This document shows positions 27,261-36,683 of a stretch of 64,000 nucleotides of DNA, piece by piece. The stretch is from an uncultured Eubacteriales bacterium (GTDB lineage: Bacteria; Bacillota; Clostridia; Lachnospirales; Cellulosilyticaceae): assembly GCA_900551325.1 (NCBI GenBank), contig URVM01000001.1:401161-465160 (forward strand), given 5' to 3'. A model generated the notes under the pieces. The model was not told the origin of the DNA and made no database searches. It saw only the letters and a program-made list of their open reading frames with translations. Position numbers and translations under genes: made by a program. Position 1 is the stretch's first letter. Every line of letters starts with the position of its first letter.

Positions 27261-28373
27261 TTATTTTATTTCACCTATTACATTATCTACAAACCAATCA
27301 CATGAAAGTTGATCTTGGTCACTAAGCTGACTACCTGCTGGTACTCTCTCATTCCCCGCCTGATCTACGATTGGTCCCTCAAATACATGAAGTGTACCAT
27401 CTAACATTTTTTGTTTTGCTTCTTCTACCATAGCCGCTGCTTCTTCTGGTGCATTTTTTGTAAGTGGTGCAATATCTACAACTCCTGCACCAATACCTTC
27501 CCAATAACTTTCTGATGTATATGTACCTTCCATCACTGATTTAACTGCATTTACATAGTATGGACCCCAGTTCCAAACAGCACTTGTAAGGTTGGCATTC
27601 GGTGCTATAGCACTCATATCTGCATGATAGCCAATTGACCAAACACCTTTTTCTTCTGCTGCTTGTTGAGCACCTGCTGCATTTTGGTATTGCGCAAGAA
27701 CATCACAACCTTGATCAATGAGAGCTGTTCCTGCTTCTTTTTCTTTAGCTGGATCATACCATGCATTTGTCCAAGATACTTTGATTTTTGCGTCTGGGTT
27801 AACTGCTTTAACACCAAGTGCAAAGGCATTAATACCACGAACAACTTCTGGTATAGGCATAGCTGCAACAAAACCAATTTCATTAGTCTTTGTCTTAAGA
27901 CCTGCTACTAAACCTGTTAAATATCTAGCATCTTCAATTCTACCAAAGTAGTTAGACATATTTTCTGCTGTCTTATAACCTGAACAGTGGAAAAACTTTA
28001 CTTCCGGAAATTCTTTTGCTAATTTCTCTATATAATCCATATAGCCAAATGATGTTGCAAAAATCACATTAGCTCCTTGATCTATCATATCTCTTGCCAC
28101 TTTTTCTACTTCTTGTGTTTCTGGCACAGATTCTTTGTAGAGTGTTTCAATTCCTAACTCATTTTCAACTTGAAGACGCCCTTCATTATGAGATTGTGAC
28201 CATCCGCCATCTGCTACTGGTCCCATGAATATAAAGCCTGCTTTAACATTTTGATTTGCCGCTTTAGTTTCTGTATTACTTTCACCAGATGCACTACCTG
28301 ATGAACACCCTGTTAATACAAACGCAAGTGTAAGTGTTATCGCTAATACTTTTTTTAGTCTCTTTTTAAACAT
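27261..28373 (-). CDS. BMP-family nucleoside-binding lipoprotein
   Basis: 370 residues. The N-terminus is a lipoprotein signal: basic start MFKKRLKKVLAI, hydrophobic core and lipobox FVLTGC (Cys about 23), then a Ser/Gly/Thr-rich linker. The mature part is a Med/BMP periplasmic-binding fold with GFIFMGPVADGGWSQSHNEGR, ANVIFATSFGYMD and GCDVLAQYQNAAGAQQAAEEKG. It should capture nucleosides outside the cell for the ABC importer encoded downstream. It is first in the operon, 15 bases before the ATPase gene, after a GGGGG ribosome site. Confidence 0.93.
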   Translation of the reverse strand: MFKKRLKKVLAITLTLAFVLTGCSSGSASGESNTETKAANQNVKAGFIFMGPVADGGWSQSHNEGRLQVENELGIETLYKESVPETQEVEKVARDMIDQGANVIFATSFGYMDYIEKLAKEFPEVKFFHCSGYKTAENMSNYFGRIEDARYLTGLVAGLKTKTNEIGFVAAMPIPEVVRGINAFALGVKAVNPDAKIKVSWTNAWYDPAKEKEAGTALIDQGCDVLAQYQNAAGAQQAAEEKGVWSIGYHADMSAIAPNANLTSAVWNWGPYYVNAVKSVMEGTYTSESYWEGIGAGVVDIAPLTKNAPEEAAAMVEEAKQKMLDGTLHVFEGPIVDQAGNERVPAGSQLSDQDQLSCDWFVDNVIGEIK

Positions 28374-28388
28374 CTCAAGCCCCCGATT

Positions 28389-28424
28389 CCGAACATTTTA
28401 TTTTATTTAAAGCCGAATGTTCTG
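28389..28424 (-). promoter_or_regulatory. PurR-like inverted repeat in the leader of the nucleoside transporter operon
   Basis: CCGAACATT (28389-28397) and AATGTTCTG (28416-28424) form an inverted pair 18 bases apart. CCGAAC-type boxes in inverted pairs are bound by the purine repressor PurR in Bacilli. The pair lies between the predicted RNA start and the ribosome site, a position suited to repression. A role for PurR here is inference. Confidence 0.5.
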
Positions 28425-28436
28425 TTTTATATTTTA

Positions 28437-28465
28437 ATTATAATACGGAATTATTTTATATTCAA
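28437..28465 (-). promoter_or_regulatory. Sigma-A promoter of the nucleoside transporter operon
   Basis: The minus strand reads TTGAAT (28460-28465), 17 bases, TATAAT (28437-28442). Transcription should start near 28430. Confidence 0.7.
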
Positions 28466-28479
28466 GTCTATTTAAACTA

Positions 28480-28518
28480 AAATAAGTTCCTAAACTTTTT
28501 CGTTTTAGGAACTTATTT
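28480..28518 (-). terminator. Terminator of the coiled-coil protein gene
   Basis: AAATAAGTTCCTAAA (28480-28494) pairs exactly with TTTAGGAACTTATTT (28504-28518), with T/A runs on both flanks. Confidence 0.85.
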
Positions 28519-28542
28519 TTATAATTTTTATACAACTATTTA

Positions 28543-29067
28543 TTATTTATCTAATGTTGTATCTATTTCTTCTATCATTTCAACTTGTTCTCCTACTTCT
28601 CCTACTTCAGCAACTTCAACTTCTCTAACTTTTTCAACTTTTTCTACTACATCTTTCTTTTCTACTGGTGCTGGTACTTCTATTTCTACTACTTTCTCTT
28701 CTTTAATGTCTTCTTTATTTACTTTTAATTCATTTATACTTTCTTCTACCTTTTTGTTCGCTTCTGCTAACAATATTTCTTCTTTAGCTTTTATCTCTTC
28801 AATTTCTCTTTCCTTCTCACCAATTTGTCCCTCTAACTCCTTAATACGTTCACAAAACACCTTACATACTTCTATATCAATCTCATCTTGAAGATACATA
28901 TTATAAAACTTATTACTAAGTTCATTTTTCTGCTGTTGAATATTTGTATTAAGCGTATGAATTTCATTCTTGACCTTGTTAATTTCTACAAGGGTATTAG
29001 ACTTAATTGAAACCGTATTAACCCCTTTATCAAAAGTCTTTTTTAACTTAGCAAAAAAATCTGCCAT
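28543..29067 (-). CDS. Coiled-coil protein with acidic Val/Glu-rich tail
   Basis: 174 residues, no membrane segment or signal. Residues about 1-30 (MADFFAKLKKTFDKGVNTVS) resemble the start of clostridial proteins that usually end in a zinc ribbon. Residues about 25-120 form a long charged coiled coil. The C-terminal 55 residues are low-complexity Val/Glu/Lys (EVAEVGEVGEQVEM) and hold no Cys pairs, so the zinc ribbon is absent. Function unknown. It is monocistronic with its own terminator, and a ribosome site GAGGAG precedes the ATG. Confidence 0.65.
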   Translation of the reverse strand: MADFFAKLKKTFDKGVNTVSIKSNTLVEINKVKNEIHTLNTNIQQQKNELSNKFYNMYLQDEIDIEVCKVFCERIKELEGQIGEKEREIEEIKAKEEILLAEANKKVEESINELKVNKEDIKEEKVVEIEVPAPVEKKDVVEKVEKVREVEVAEVGEVGEQVEMIEEIDTTLDK

Positions 29068-29212
29068 CCCCTATTCCTCCTCTATACTAGAATTTTTATG
29101 CATTTTCCTTTATATAGTCTATTTCTTACTCCCTACTGTATATGAATTAAATTTTAAAATAACAGATATTTAATTCTTTATATATTAATTGAACACTTTA
29201 GTATATAAAAAA

Positions 29213-29246
29213 TAGGCTATAGTACTTTAATTAGTACTATAGCCTA
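29213..29246 (-). terminator. Terminator of typA
   Basis: TAGGCTATAGTACT (29213-29226) pairs exactly with AGTACTATAGCCTA (29233-29246). T-runs follow on the minus strand, just after the typA stop codon. Confidence 0.85.
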
Positions 29247-29258
29247 CTTATATTCATA

Positions 29259-31067
29259 TTAACGACCTGCTCTACGTCTGTCACCTTCACTTAAAATACG
29301 CTTACGTAAACGAATAGCATCTGGTGTTACCTCTACTAATTCATCATCTTCAATAAACTCTAAAGCTTCTTCTAAAGTAAAGATTTTTGGTGGTGTAAGT
29401 CTAATAGCATCATCAGCACCTGATGAACGTGTATTAGTCATTTTCTTGTTCTTACATGGGTTAACTGTCATATCTTCACGTCTTGCATTCATTCCGATAA
29501 TCATACCTTCATATACCTCAGTAGCTGGTGGTACGAATAAGATACCACGCTCTTCAAGGTTGTTTAATGAATAACCCATTGTTGTACCTGCTTCTTGAGC
29601 AATAAGTGCACCATTTGCTCTTCTTGGAAGCTCTCCAACATACTCTGTATAACCTTCAATACGTCTAACAAGTGTAGCTTCACCACGAGAATCTGTAATA
29701 AGTTCACTTCTGAATCCTAAAAGTCCACGTGTTGTACAAATATATTCAATACGTACATAACCATTTTCTGGTTCCATACTTTGCATCATACCTTTACGCA
29801 TGTTAAGGTTAGCAATAGCAGCACCTGAATATTGTTCTGGAAGTGTTATAATAACACGCTCAACTGGCTCTAATAATTTTCCATTCTCATCACGGTGCAT
29901 GATAACTTCTGGTTTTGATACCCCAAGTTCATACCCTTCACGACGCATGTTTTCAATTAAGATAGATAAGTGAAGTTCTCCACGTCCTGAAACTTTGTAT
30001 CCATCTGTTGTATCCATAGCTTCTACTTTAAGACCTACGTTAACTTCTAATTCTTTTTCAAGACGGTCTTTAATATGTCTTGTTGTTACAAACTTACCAC
30101 TCTTACCAGCAAATGGTGAATTATTAACTAAGAAGTTCATAGAAAGTGTTGGCTCTTCAATTGTAATAGGATCCATAGGCTCAACTTTACCTACCTCACC
30201 TACTGTTTCACCAATTGAAATATCTGAAATACCTGCTATAACAGCAAGATCTCCACTTGTTACCTCATTAGCTGGTACTTGTTGAAGCCCTTCATAAGTC
30301 ATAAGTTTTACAACACGACCTGTTCTAAGTGCACCATCGTTTCCTGAAATTTGAATAGTTTGTCCTTCTTTAATTGTACCTTTGTACACACGACCAATAC
30401 CAAGACGGCCAATGAAGTTGTCATAACCTAATGCACTAATTTGCATTTGAAGTGGTGCATCATCTTGTTTTGGATATTCACCAACTTGTTTGATAATTGT
30501 TTCCATAAGTGGTTCAATATTATCTGATGGTTGATCAAGTTCATATTGCATAATACCTTGTTTACCGATTCCATAAAGAATTGGGAAGTCAAGTTGTTCA
30601 TCATTAGCATTTAAATCTACGAATAAGTCAAATGCCATATTAACTACTTCTTCTGCACGGTGGTTAGGTTTATCAATTTTATTAATAACAAGGATTGGTC
30701 TAAGTCCTTGTTCTAATGATTTTTGAAGTACAAAACGTGTTTGTGGCATTGGTCCTTCAATTGAGTCTACTAGAAGAATAACTGTATCTACTGTACGAAT
30801 AACACGTTCTACTTCTGATGAGAAGTCACTATGTCCTGGTGTGTCTACAATATTAATCTTATAATCTTTGTATCTAATAGAACAGTTTTTAGAATAGATT
30901 GTAATCCCTCTTTCACGTTCAATAGAGTTACTATCCATTACACAATCTTCTACATCTTGATTGGCACGAAAAACACCACTTTGATTTAAGAAAGCATCTA
31001 CTAATGTAGATTTCCCAGCATCTACGTGGGCAATTACCGCTAAATTTATTATTTTATCATGATTCAT
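29259..31067 (-). CDS. typA: Ribosome-associated GTPase TypA/BipA
   Basis: 602 residues, usual length. A translation GTPase of the EF-G class that helps ribosome assembly and stress adaptation. The G domain has [12 protein letters not shown] (G1), [11 protein letters not shown] (G2), DTPGHSDF (G3) and NKIDKPN (G4). Domains II, III and V follow, with the TypA-specific C-terminal segment around [24 protein letters not shown] residues near the end. The gene is monocistronic, divergent from the amino-acid permease gene. Confidence 0.96.
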   Translation of the reverse strand: MNHDKIINLAVIAHVDAGKSTLVDAFLNQSGVFRANQDVEDCVMDSNSIERERGITIYSKNCSIRYKDYKINIVDTPGHSDFSSEVERVIRTVDTVILLVDSIEGPMPQTRFVLQKSLEQGLRPILVINKIDKPNHRAEEVVNMAFDLFVDLNANDEQLDFPILYGIGKQGIMQYELDQPSDNIEPLMETIIKQVGEYPKQDDAPLQMQISALGYDNFIGRLGIGRVYKGTIKEGQTIQISGNDGALRTGRVVKLMTYEGLQQVPANEVTSGDLAVIAGISDISIGETVGEVGKVEPMDPITIEEPTLSMNFLVNNSPFAGKSGKFVTTRHIKDRLEKELEVNVGLKVEAMDTTDGYKVSGRGELHLSILIENMRREGYELGVSKPEVIMHRDENGKLLEPVERVIITLPEQYSGAAIANLNMRKGMMQSMEPENGYVRIEYICTTRGLLGFRSELITDSRGEATLVRRIEGYTEYVGELPRRANGALIAQEAGTTMGYSLNNLEERGILFVPPATEVYEGMIIGMNARREDMTVNPCKNKKMTNTRSSGADDAIRLTPPKIFTLEEALEFIEDDELVEVTPDAIRLRKRILSEGDRRRAGR

Positions 31068-31324
31068 CTATTTTCCTCATTTCTGCATGTTTCAACGTAT
31101 CTCATCACAAATAATTATTTTACCACTCCTGTCAATATTACTCAACAGGTAACATCTAACTATATTTTTTATAAGGCATATATTTTTTTAGCGAATTTTA
31201 ATTAATACTGTCATATTTTCTTCTTACTCACCTTGTGATATACTCTAGTTATTCGTATTTTTTTCCATCTTTACCTTTTAAAGATAATTAAAATACATGA
31301 TAAAAAATTTAGGAAGAGGTCTTT

Positions 31325-32650
31325 ATGAAAAAAACTGAATATGGTTTATTAACTGCTATTGGTATGATTGTAGGTATTGTTATCGGATCAGGTATTTTTT
31401 TCAAAAGTGATGATATCCTGATCGCTACAGGTGGGAGTATTACTTTAGGTGTACTAGTTTTTTGTTTATCTGCAATCAGTATTATTTTCGGAAGTCTTAC
31501 AATTTCTGAACTTGCCTCCCGCACTACACAATCAGGTGGTATCATCGCTTATGCAGAAGATACTTGCAATAAATATATAGCTTGTATTTTTGGTTGGTTC
31601 CATACTTTTCTTTATTATCCCACACTAATCTGTGTTGTATCATGGGTTGTCGGTATTTACATATGTTTACTTTTTAGTATAGAAGCCACACTTCTTTTAC
31701 AAATTCAAATAGGCTTTGCTATCATGTGTATACTATTTATCTTTAATATTGTTTCTGCAAAATTAGGAGGGTACTTTCAAAATCTTGCTACCATCATTAA
31801 ACTCATTCCTCTTTTTGTTATAGGTATTGTAGGTCTTATTAGTGGTGATCCTTCTCATATGAATGCTAGTGACTTACAAAATCTACAAACTGCTGGTTGG
31901 ATTAGTGCCATTACTCCAATTGCATTTGCATTTGATGGTTGGATTATTGCTACCACACTAGGAAACGAAATAAAAGATGCTAAAAAGAATTTAAGAATCG
32001 CTTTAATTTTCGCTCCTCTATTTATTTTAGCTATTTACCTTCTCTACTTTGTTGGTATTAGTCTTTATATTGGACCTGAAGCAGTTATACAACTTGGAGA
32101 TGCCCATGTAGATTTAGCTGCTCAACAACTTGTAGGTCCATGGGGTGCTAAAATTATTTTAATCTTTGTTATTATCTCTGTAATGGGTACAGTAAATGGA
32201 CTTATTATGGGACTTATTAGATTACCTTACTCTCTTGCAATAAGAAACATGTTTCCTTATTCAGATAAGGTAAAACAAACTACTAAAGACTCTAGCTATT
32301 CTTTTGCTAGTGCTTGTATAGGATTTGTAGTATGTATATTTTGGATGATTGCTCATTACTTTACACAACTTCATGGAATTTTACGTAATTCTGATGTGTC
32401 TGAAATTGCAATTACTATTAACTATGTACTTTATATTATCTTATATTTAAAAGTATTTGAACTGGGACAAAAAGGAGAGATTCCAGGTTTTTGGCGTAGT
32501 AAGATTAATCCTATTCTTGCTATTTGTGGTTCTCTTATGATTCTAGTAGGAAGTATAAGTAATCCTTACTTCTTCATATACGCAGGCTTTTCAGGACTTT
32601 TAATTATAAGTTCAATTTTATTTTGGCATAAGCAAAAAAATAAGAGCTGA
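31325..32650 (+). CDS. APC-family amino-acid permease
   Basis: 441 residues with about twelve membrane segments. The N-terminus has the family motif GMIVGIVIGSGIFFKSDDIL, the unwound helix that binds the amino-acid backbone. SELASRTTQSGGIIAYAED and AFAFDGWIIATTLGNEIKDA are typical of the L-type/SteT branch of serine/threonine exchangers. The exact substrate is not decided. The ATG follows GGAAGAGG. It is monocistronic and divergent from typA. The stop codon lies inside the terminator stem. Confidence 0.85.
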   Translation: MKKTEYGLLTAIGMIVGIVIGSGIFFKSDDILIATGGSITLGVLVFCLSAISIIFGSLTISELASRTTQSGGIIAYAEDTCNKYIACIFGWFHTFLYYPTLICVVSWVVGIYICLLFSIEATLLLQIQIGFAIMCILFIFNIVSAKLGGYFQNLATIIKLIPLFVIGIVGLISGDPSHMNASDLQNLQTAGWISAITPIAFAFDGWIIATTLGNEIKDAKKNLRIALIFAPLFILAIYLLYFVGISLYIGPEAVIQLGDAHVDLAAQQLVGPWGAKIILIFVIISVMGTVNGLIMGLIRLPYSLAIRNMFPYSDKVKQTTKDSSYSFASACIGFVVCIFWMIAHYFTQLHGILRNSDVSEIAITINYVLYIILYLKVFELGQKGEIPGFWRSKINPILAICGSLMILVGSISNPYFFIYAGFSGLLIISSILFWHKQKNKS

Positions 32651-32673
32651 TGTACTAAGTACATCAGCTCTTA
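32641..32673. terminator. Bidirectional terminator between permease and ferredoxin genes
   Basis: TAAGAGCTGATGTACT (32641-32656) pairs exactly with AGTACATCAGCTCTTA (32658-32673). It overlaps the permease stop codon and serves both convergent genes. Confidence 0.85.
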
Positions 32674-32698
32674 TTTTATAAATAAAATATTTATATTC

Positions 32699-32872
32699 TT
32701 ATGCTTCTGGGTTTGGTGCACCAACTGGACAAACAGATGCACAAGCACCACATTCGATACAAGAATCTGCATCGATTACATAAATTCCATCGCCTTCTGA
32801 AATACAGCTTACTGGACATTCGCTTTCACAAGCTCCACAGCTAATACAATCTTCATTAATACGGTATGCCAT
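32699..32872 (-). CDS. 2[4Fe-4S] ferredoxin
   Basis: 57 codons including the final ones, from ATG 32872 after GGAGGTG; an upstream in-frame ATG would put the ribosome site inside the gene. The mature protein is the classical clostridial ferredoxin: CISCGACESECP and CIECGACASVCP supply eight Cys for two [4Fe-4S] clusters. It carries electrons at low potential in the cytoplasm, for example for pyruvate:ferredoxin oxidoreductase or hydrogenase. It is monocistronic. Confidence 0.95.
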   Translation of the reverse strand: MAYRINEDCISCGACESECPVSCISEGDGIYVIDADSCIECGACASVCPVGAPNPEA

Positions 32873-33052
32873 CGCTAAAACACCTCCATTTATTATCATT
32901 ATAAAAGACTAACTTATACTCTTTTTCTATCGCTCGGTTAGTCCACTTATAGCATATATTTTCCTTGGTTTAATGTCAAGATTTTTCGACTCTTAAAAGT
33001 TATTAATTATATAATTTATTATTTACTATTTATACTACTTTTTTGTTTATTG

Positions 33053-35350
33053 TTAAGGTCTTCTAAAATCCCACTTTCCTACTGCTTTATCCTGGTCAAA
33101 GGTATAGCTTACAATAGCATCAAATTTAGTACCATTTTTTGTTTTAAGACCTTTTAGGGTGCCTTCGCCTTTTTTTAGAAGCTGTTTAACTAAAGTTTTA
33201 TTTGTTTTTTTCCCATAGTGACCAAGTGTAGCGTCTTCTTTCCAAATAACAAATTTGCAGCCTGCTTTATACCCCATGCACCCAAAACCTTTTGTCCCTT
33301 CTATTACGTCACTTCCACACAGTGGACATTTCCCCAGTATTTCTTTTTCTTGTGCTCCTTTAGTTTGAGTAGTACTCTGTGTACTAGCCCCTTTAGATGC
33401 TTGAGCTTTTTTATTTGCTATAGTTGTTGGTGAGAAGGCCTCTTTATTATATTGAATAGGTGCTGTTTTTTGGAATCTAATAGTGTCTACACCATTTATG
33501 ACAAACTTTATAATATGATTCATAAAAGTGTCTTTTTTAACTATTCCCTTTTCAATATCTGATAAGGTTTTTTCAAGCTTACCTGTATACTCTAAGTCCA
33601 TTAATTCTTTAACTGGAAGGGTTTCTATAAGTTTTTTTCCTTTTTCTGTACAGCGAATATTTTTCTTTTGCATGACTGTATAGTGAGTATAGCAAAGTTT
33701 TTTAATGGTTTCCGCACGAGTAGCTGGTGTACCAATGCTAAACCCACTTAAAATAGCATCCATTAGCTCACTATCTTCACTACTATCCTCAGCTTCCCCT
33801 ATACTCTCATTTTCCTCATCATCTTCATCTTCGCTTCTATCTCTATTATTTTTATTGCCTTTAAATTGTTTACCACAAGTTTCCATAGCTCTTAAAAGTG
33901 TTTTTTCTGTATAAGGTTTAGGTGGTGTAGTGGCATGACTTGTTACTTCTAATTTTTCTACATCAACGAGTGTACCTTCTTCTAAGTCTGGAAGAATGAC
34001 ATCCTTTGAATTATCTTTTTCTATCTTCTTCCACCCTAATACTTTTTGAATCTTTCCTCTTGATATAAAAACACCCTCTGCCCCATCTACCTTTGTAGTA
34101 AATACAGTTTCTTCAACAATAGAAACAGGCATAAATTGCATTAAAAATCGATTACGAATAGCATCATAAACTAATTTTTCATCTCCGCCAAGCCCTGTAG
34201 GTACTACATAAGTAGGTGTTATGGCACTATGACTTTCAACCTTTTTACTATTAAAAATACGTGGACTCCTATGAAATTTAATCTCATCTTCATAAGGTGT
34301 ACCTTTCTTTTGTGCCGCAAGTACTTTTTGTACTTTTTCTACTAAACTTTCATCTAATACACTACTTGCTGTTCTTGGATAGGTAATATACTTCTTCTCA
34401 TATAAACTTTGAGCTACCTTTAATACTTTATCAGATGTAAAACCATTATACTTACTTGTAATATATCCTTGTAATGCAGAAAGATTAAAAAGTGCAGGTG
34501 GATATTCATTTTTTTCTACTACATCTTTTTGTATAAGGCTTCCCTTTTTCCCTACTATATTCTCACGTACTAAGGTAAGTTCTTTTTCACTTTCAAACTT
34601 GTCCTTCTTATCTACCGTATAAGTACCTTCATAGCTTTCATCCTCAGCTGTGAAGGTACCTGTTAATTTAAAGTAAGGTTCTGAGTTAAAGTTTAAAATT
34701 TCCATATCTCTATCGTAAATCATTTTAAGAGTTGGAAGAAGAACACGCCCTATATTAAAAAGTTCCCCTTTGCCTGACTTATACTTTAAAGTGGCAACAG
34801 ATGTTAAGTTAATCCCAATAAGCCAATCTGCATGTTGACGACTTATACCAGCATCTTGTAGAGGCTTCATTCTTTCATTAGGTACAATCTTTTCTAATCC
34901 CTTCTTTACCTCTTCTTCTGTCCACTCATTTAACAAAATACGATATACAGGTTTTTTAACCTTGAGAAAGTTTATAATACAATCACCAATAACTTGTCCT
35001 TCACGGTCATAGTCACAGGCCGATATAACACCATCTACATCTTTTCTACTAATTAAGTCTTTAATACATTTAAGTTGCTTTTTAGCACCTTGATCTATCT
35101 TTTTCTTACCTTGCTCCATTTTTACTTTATATTTAAATTCTTCCGGTATAAAAGGGAAGTTCTCCATACGCCAAATCTGCATCTTCTCATCATAGTCTTT
35201 GGCATCATAGAGTTCTACAAGATGACCAAAAGCCCATGTAATCAAATAGTCGTCTCCCTCAAAATACCCATCTTTACGCCCTTTAATATGCAGGGCATCT
35301 GCAATATTTTTAGCAACAGATGGTTTTTCTGCAATGATTACTCTTTTCAC
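33053..35350 (-). CDS. topB: DNA topoisomerase III
   Basis: 765 residues. A type IA topoisomerase that decatenates DNA. The Toprim domain starts RVIIAEKPSVAKNIADAL and has SACDYDREGQVIG with the metal-binding acids. The catalytic Tyr is in YITYPRTASSVL (about 320). An acidic insertion (SEDEDDEENESIGEAEDSSE, about 505-530) interrupts the core near KPYTEKTLLRAME. The C-terminus has one CPLCG...CMGYKAGC zinc-ribbon-like segment and a final GKTNKTLVKQLLKKG domain typical of plasmid/Firmicute TopB. It is monocistronic. Confidence 0.93.
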   Translation of the reverse strand: MKRVIIAEKPSVAKNIADALHIKGRKDGYFEGDDYLITWAFGHLVELYDAKDYDEKMQIWRMENFPFIPEEFKYKVKMEQGKKKIDQGAKKQLKCIKDLISRKDVDGVISACDYDREGQVIGDCIINFLKVKKPVYRILLNEWTEEEVKKGLEKIVPNERMKPLQDAGISRQHADWLIGINLTSVATLKYKSGKGELFNIGRVLLPTLKMIYDRDMEILNFNSEPYFKLTGTFTAEDESYEGTYTVDKKDKFESEKELTLVRENIVGKKGSLIQKDVVEKNEYPPALFNLSALQGYITSKYNGFTSDKVLKVAQSLYEKKYITYPRTASSVLDESLVEKVQKVLAAQKKGTPYEDEIKFHRSPRIFNSKKVESHSAITPTYVVPTGLGGDEKLVYDAIRNRFLMQFMPVSIVEETVFTTKVDGAEGVFISRGKIQKVLGWKKIEKDNSKDVILPDLEEGTLVDVEKLEVTSHATTPPKPYTEKTLLRAMETCGKQFKGNKNNRDRSEDEDDEENESIGEAEDSSEDSELMDAILSGFSIGTPATRAETIKKLCYTHYTVMQKKNIRCTEKGKKLIETLPVKELMDLEYTGKLEKTLSDIEKGIVKKDTFMNHIIKFVINGVDTIRFQKTAPIQYNKEAFSPTTIANKKAQASKGASTQSTTQTKGAQEKEILGKCPLCGSDVIEGTKGFGCMGYKAGCKFVIWKEDATLGHYGKKTNKTLVKQLLKKGEGTLKGLKTKNGTKFDAIVSYTFDQDKAVGKWDFRRP

Positions 35351-35427
35351 GTTAGATTACCCTCCCATTTTTTATCATCTTAAGTATTATAACATATTCT
35401 AGTCTTTTTATTATAGACGCATTAAAA

Positions 35428-35465
35428 AAAGCTGAAGGTTAACGGAAAGGTTAATCTTCAGCTTT
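35428..35465 (-). terminator. Terminator of the 104-residue membrane protein gene
   Basis: AAAGCTGAAGGTTAA (35428-35442) pairs with TTAATCTTCAGCTTT (35451-35465) apart from one G-U-type mismatch. Seven T follow on the minus strand. Confidence 0.85.
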
Positions 35466-35479
35466 AAAAATTATTTATC

Positions 35480-35794
35480 TTATTTATCTTCTTCCACTAC
35501 TACATCATCTTCTTTATCGAAGTCTTTAATTGCTACATATTCTACATCATCATCTTCATCACCATAAAGATCATCTTCTAATTCATCTTCTAGGTCATCA
35601 TCAAAGTACTCGTAGTATTCTTCAATATACTCATCATTTCTAGATTTTAACCATAATACAAGACCTACTAATGCAGCAACAACTGCTAATGCAATACCGA
35701 ACCATATTCCTCTATTTGATCTATCTTTTCTTTTTCCATAACACATGAGCTTTCTGACCTCCTTGACTTTCTTTTTTAATTTACGTTTATTCAC
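35480..35794 (-). CDS. Small single-pass membrane protein with highly acidic tail
   Basis: 104 residues from a GTG start at 35794, with AAGGAGA upstream. Residues 1-28 are strongly basic (RKLKKKVKEVRK, then YGKRKDRSNR). A single membrane segment follows at about 29-50 (IWFGIALAVVAALVGLVLWL). The rest is Asp/Glu/Tyr-rich (DDDLEDELEDDLYGDEDDD). The basic N-terminus suggests a cytoplasmic start, leaving the acidic tail outside. Family not recognised. Confidence 0.6.
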   Translation of the reverse strand: MNKRKLKKKVKEVRKLMCYGKRKDRSNRGIWFGIALAVVAALVGLVLWLKSRNDEYIEEYYEYFDDDLEDELEDDLYGDEDDDVEYVAIKDFDKEDDVVVEEDK

Positions 35795-36057
35795 TGTTTC
35801 ATCTCCTTACACAGTAAATTTCCCTTATGAATTATTATAGCAATTTTTAAACGATATAACAACTCTATATTGTTTTATGTTTAGCGAATTTCACTAAAAT
35901 TATTCAATACCTATAGAGTCTTGTCATTTTATCTTCAATCTTAATCCTATACACACCTCCAAATTTTCTAATAAAAGTATCTACTTAATAATTATTATGA
36001 TATAATGTTTTTATAAGATAATATCTTTAAAAAGTTATTTTAAGTAGGAGTAATTAA

Positions 36058-36384
36058 ATGAATACATTAAAAATAAAAAGTTTAACAATAGAAGAAATTG
36101 AACAGCTAGAAAAATTAAATGCAACCTTTAGAGATGCTCTAATTAGTTTTAGAGAATATCGTTATCATGGGGGTGGCCAAATAGATGAAAATATATTAAG
36201 GAATTTACAAGAGTCTATGAAACTTTGTGTTCAGGAAGCAAAAACAATATTAGCCCAAAATAATATACAAGATTTATCAACACTCAAAGAAATGAGTAAT
36301 AAATATTTTATGATAGAGTTTTTAAATGGTGTTTTTGATACTGAAATTTACGCTGTAGAAGATGAAATAGATTGTGGGTTATAA
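36058..36384 (+). CDS. Hypothetical 108-residue protein
   Basis: ATG at 36058 after AGTAGGAG. A soluble, helical, charged protein with the segments EEIEQLEKLNATFRDAL and GGGQIDENILRNLQESM; no signal or membrane segment, single Cys residues only. I do not recognise the family. The BFD-type ferredoxin gene starts two bases after its stop, so the pair are co-transcribed and probably coupled in translation. Confidence 0.6.
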   Translation: MNTLKIKSLTIEEIEQLEKLNATFRDALISFREYRYHGGGQIDENILRNLQESMKLCVQEAKTILAQNNIQDLSTLKEMSNKYFMIEFLNGVFDTEIYAVEDEIDCGL

Positions 36385-36386
36385 AT

Positions 36387-36614
36387 ATGTGTCCAATTGA
36401 TGAACAAGCTATTAAAGATAGACTAACCAAAACATGCCCTTGTCGTGTTATAACACGTGCTACTATAAAAGAAGCTATTGCAAACGGTGCTGATACACTA
36501 GAGAAAGTAAGAGCTAGAACAGGTGCTATGTCTGGTTCCTGTAGAGGAAGCAGATGCCAAGCAAGTATTGAAGGGTTACTAGAAGAAGCAAAGGCATGTA
36601 ATGAAAATAATTAA
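36387..36614 (+). CDS. Stand-alone BFD-type [2Fe-2S] protein
   Basis: 75 residues from ATG 36387; an upstream in-frame TTG at 36372 overlaps the previous gene. The four cluster cysteines have BFD spacing: CPC at 17-19 and CRGSRC at 52-57. Between them lies the typical helical bundle (ITRATIKEAIANGAD, LEKVRARTGA). The domain is usually fused to nitrite reductases or dehydrogenases or acts with bacterioferritin; here it is alone beside an unknown protein. An electron-transfer or iron-release role is inferred. Confidence 0.85.
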   Translation: MCPIDEQAIKDRLTKTCPCRVITRATIKEAIANGADTLEKVRARTGAMSGSCRGSRCQASIEGLLEEAKACNENN

Positions 36615-36617
36615 ATA

Positions 36618-36671
36618 AAAACCTAGCTCATTCTATCTATATTTTTTACGATAGAATGAGCTAGGTTTTTT
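36618..36671. terminator. Bidirectional terminator after the BFD-type gene
   Basis: AAAACCTAGCTCATTCTATC pairs exactly with its complement GATAGAATGAGCTAGGTTTT, with T-runs. It lies between the convergent BFD-type and anti-sigma-like genes. Confidence 0.9.
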
Positions 36672-36683
36672 ATTTATCTAAGC

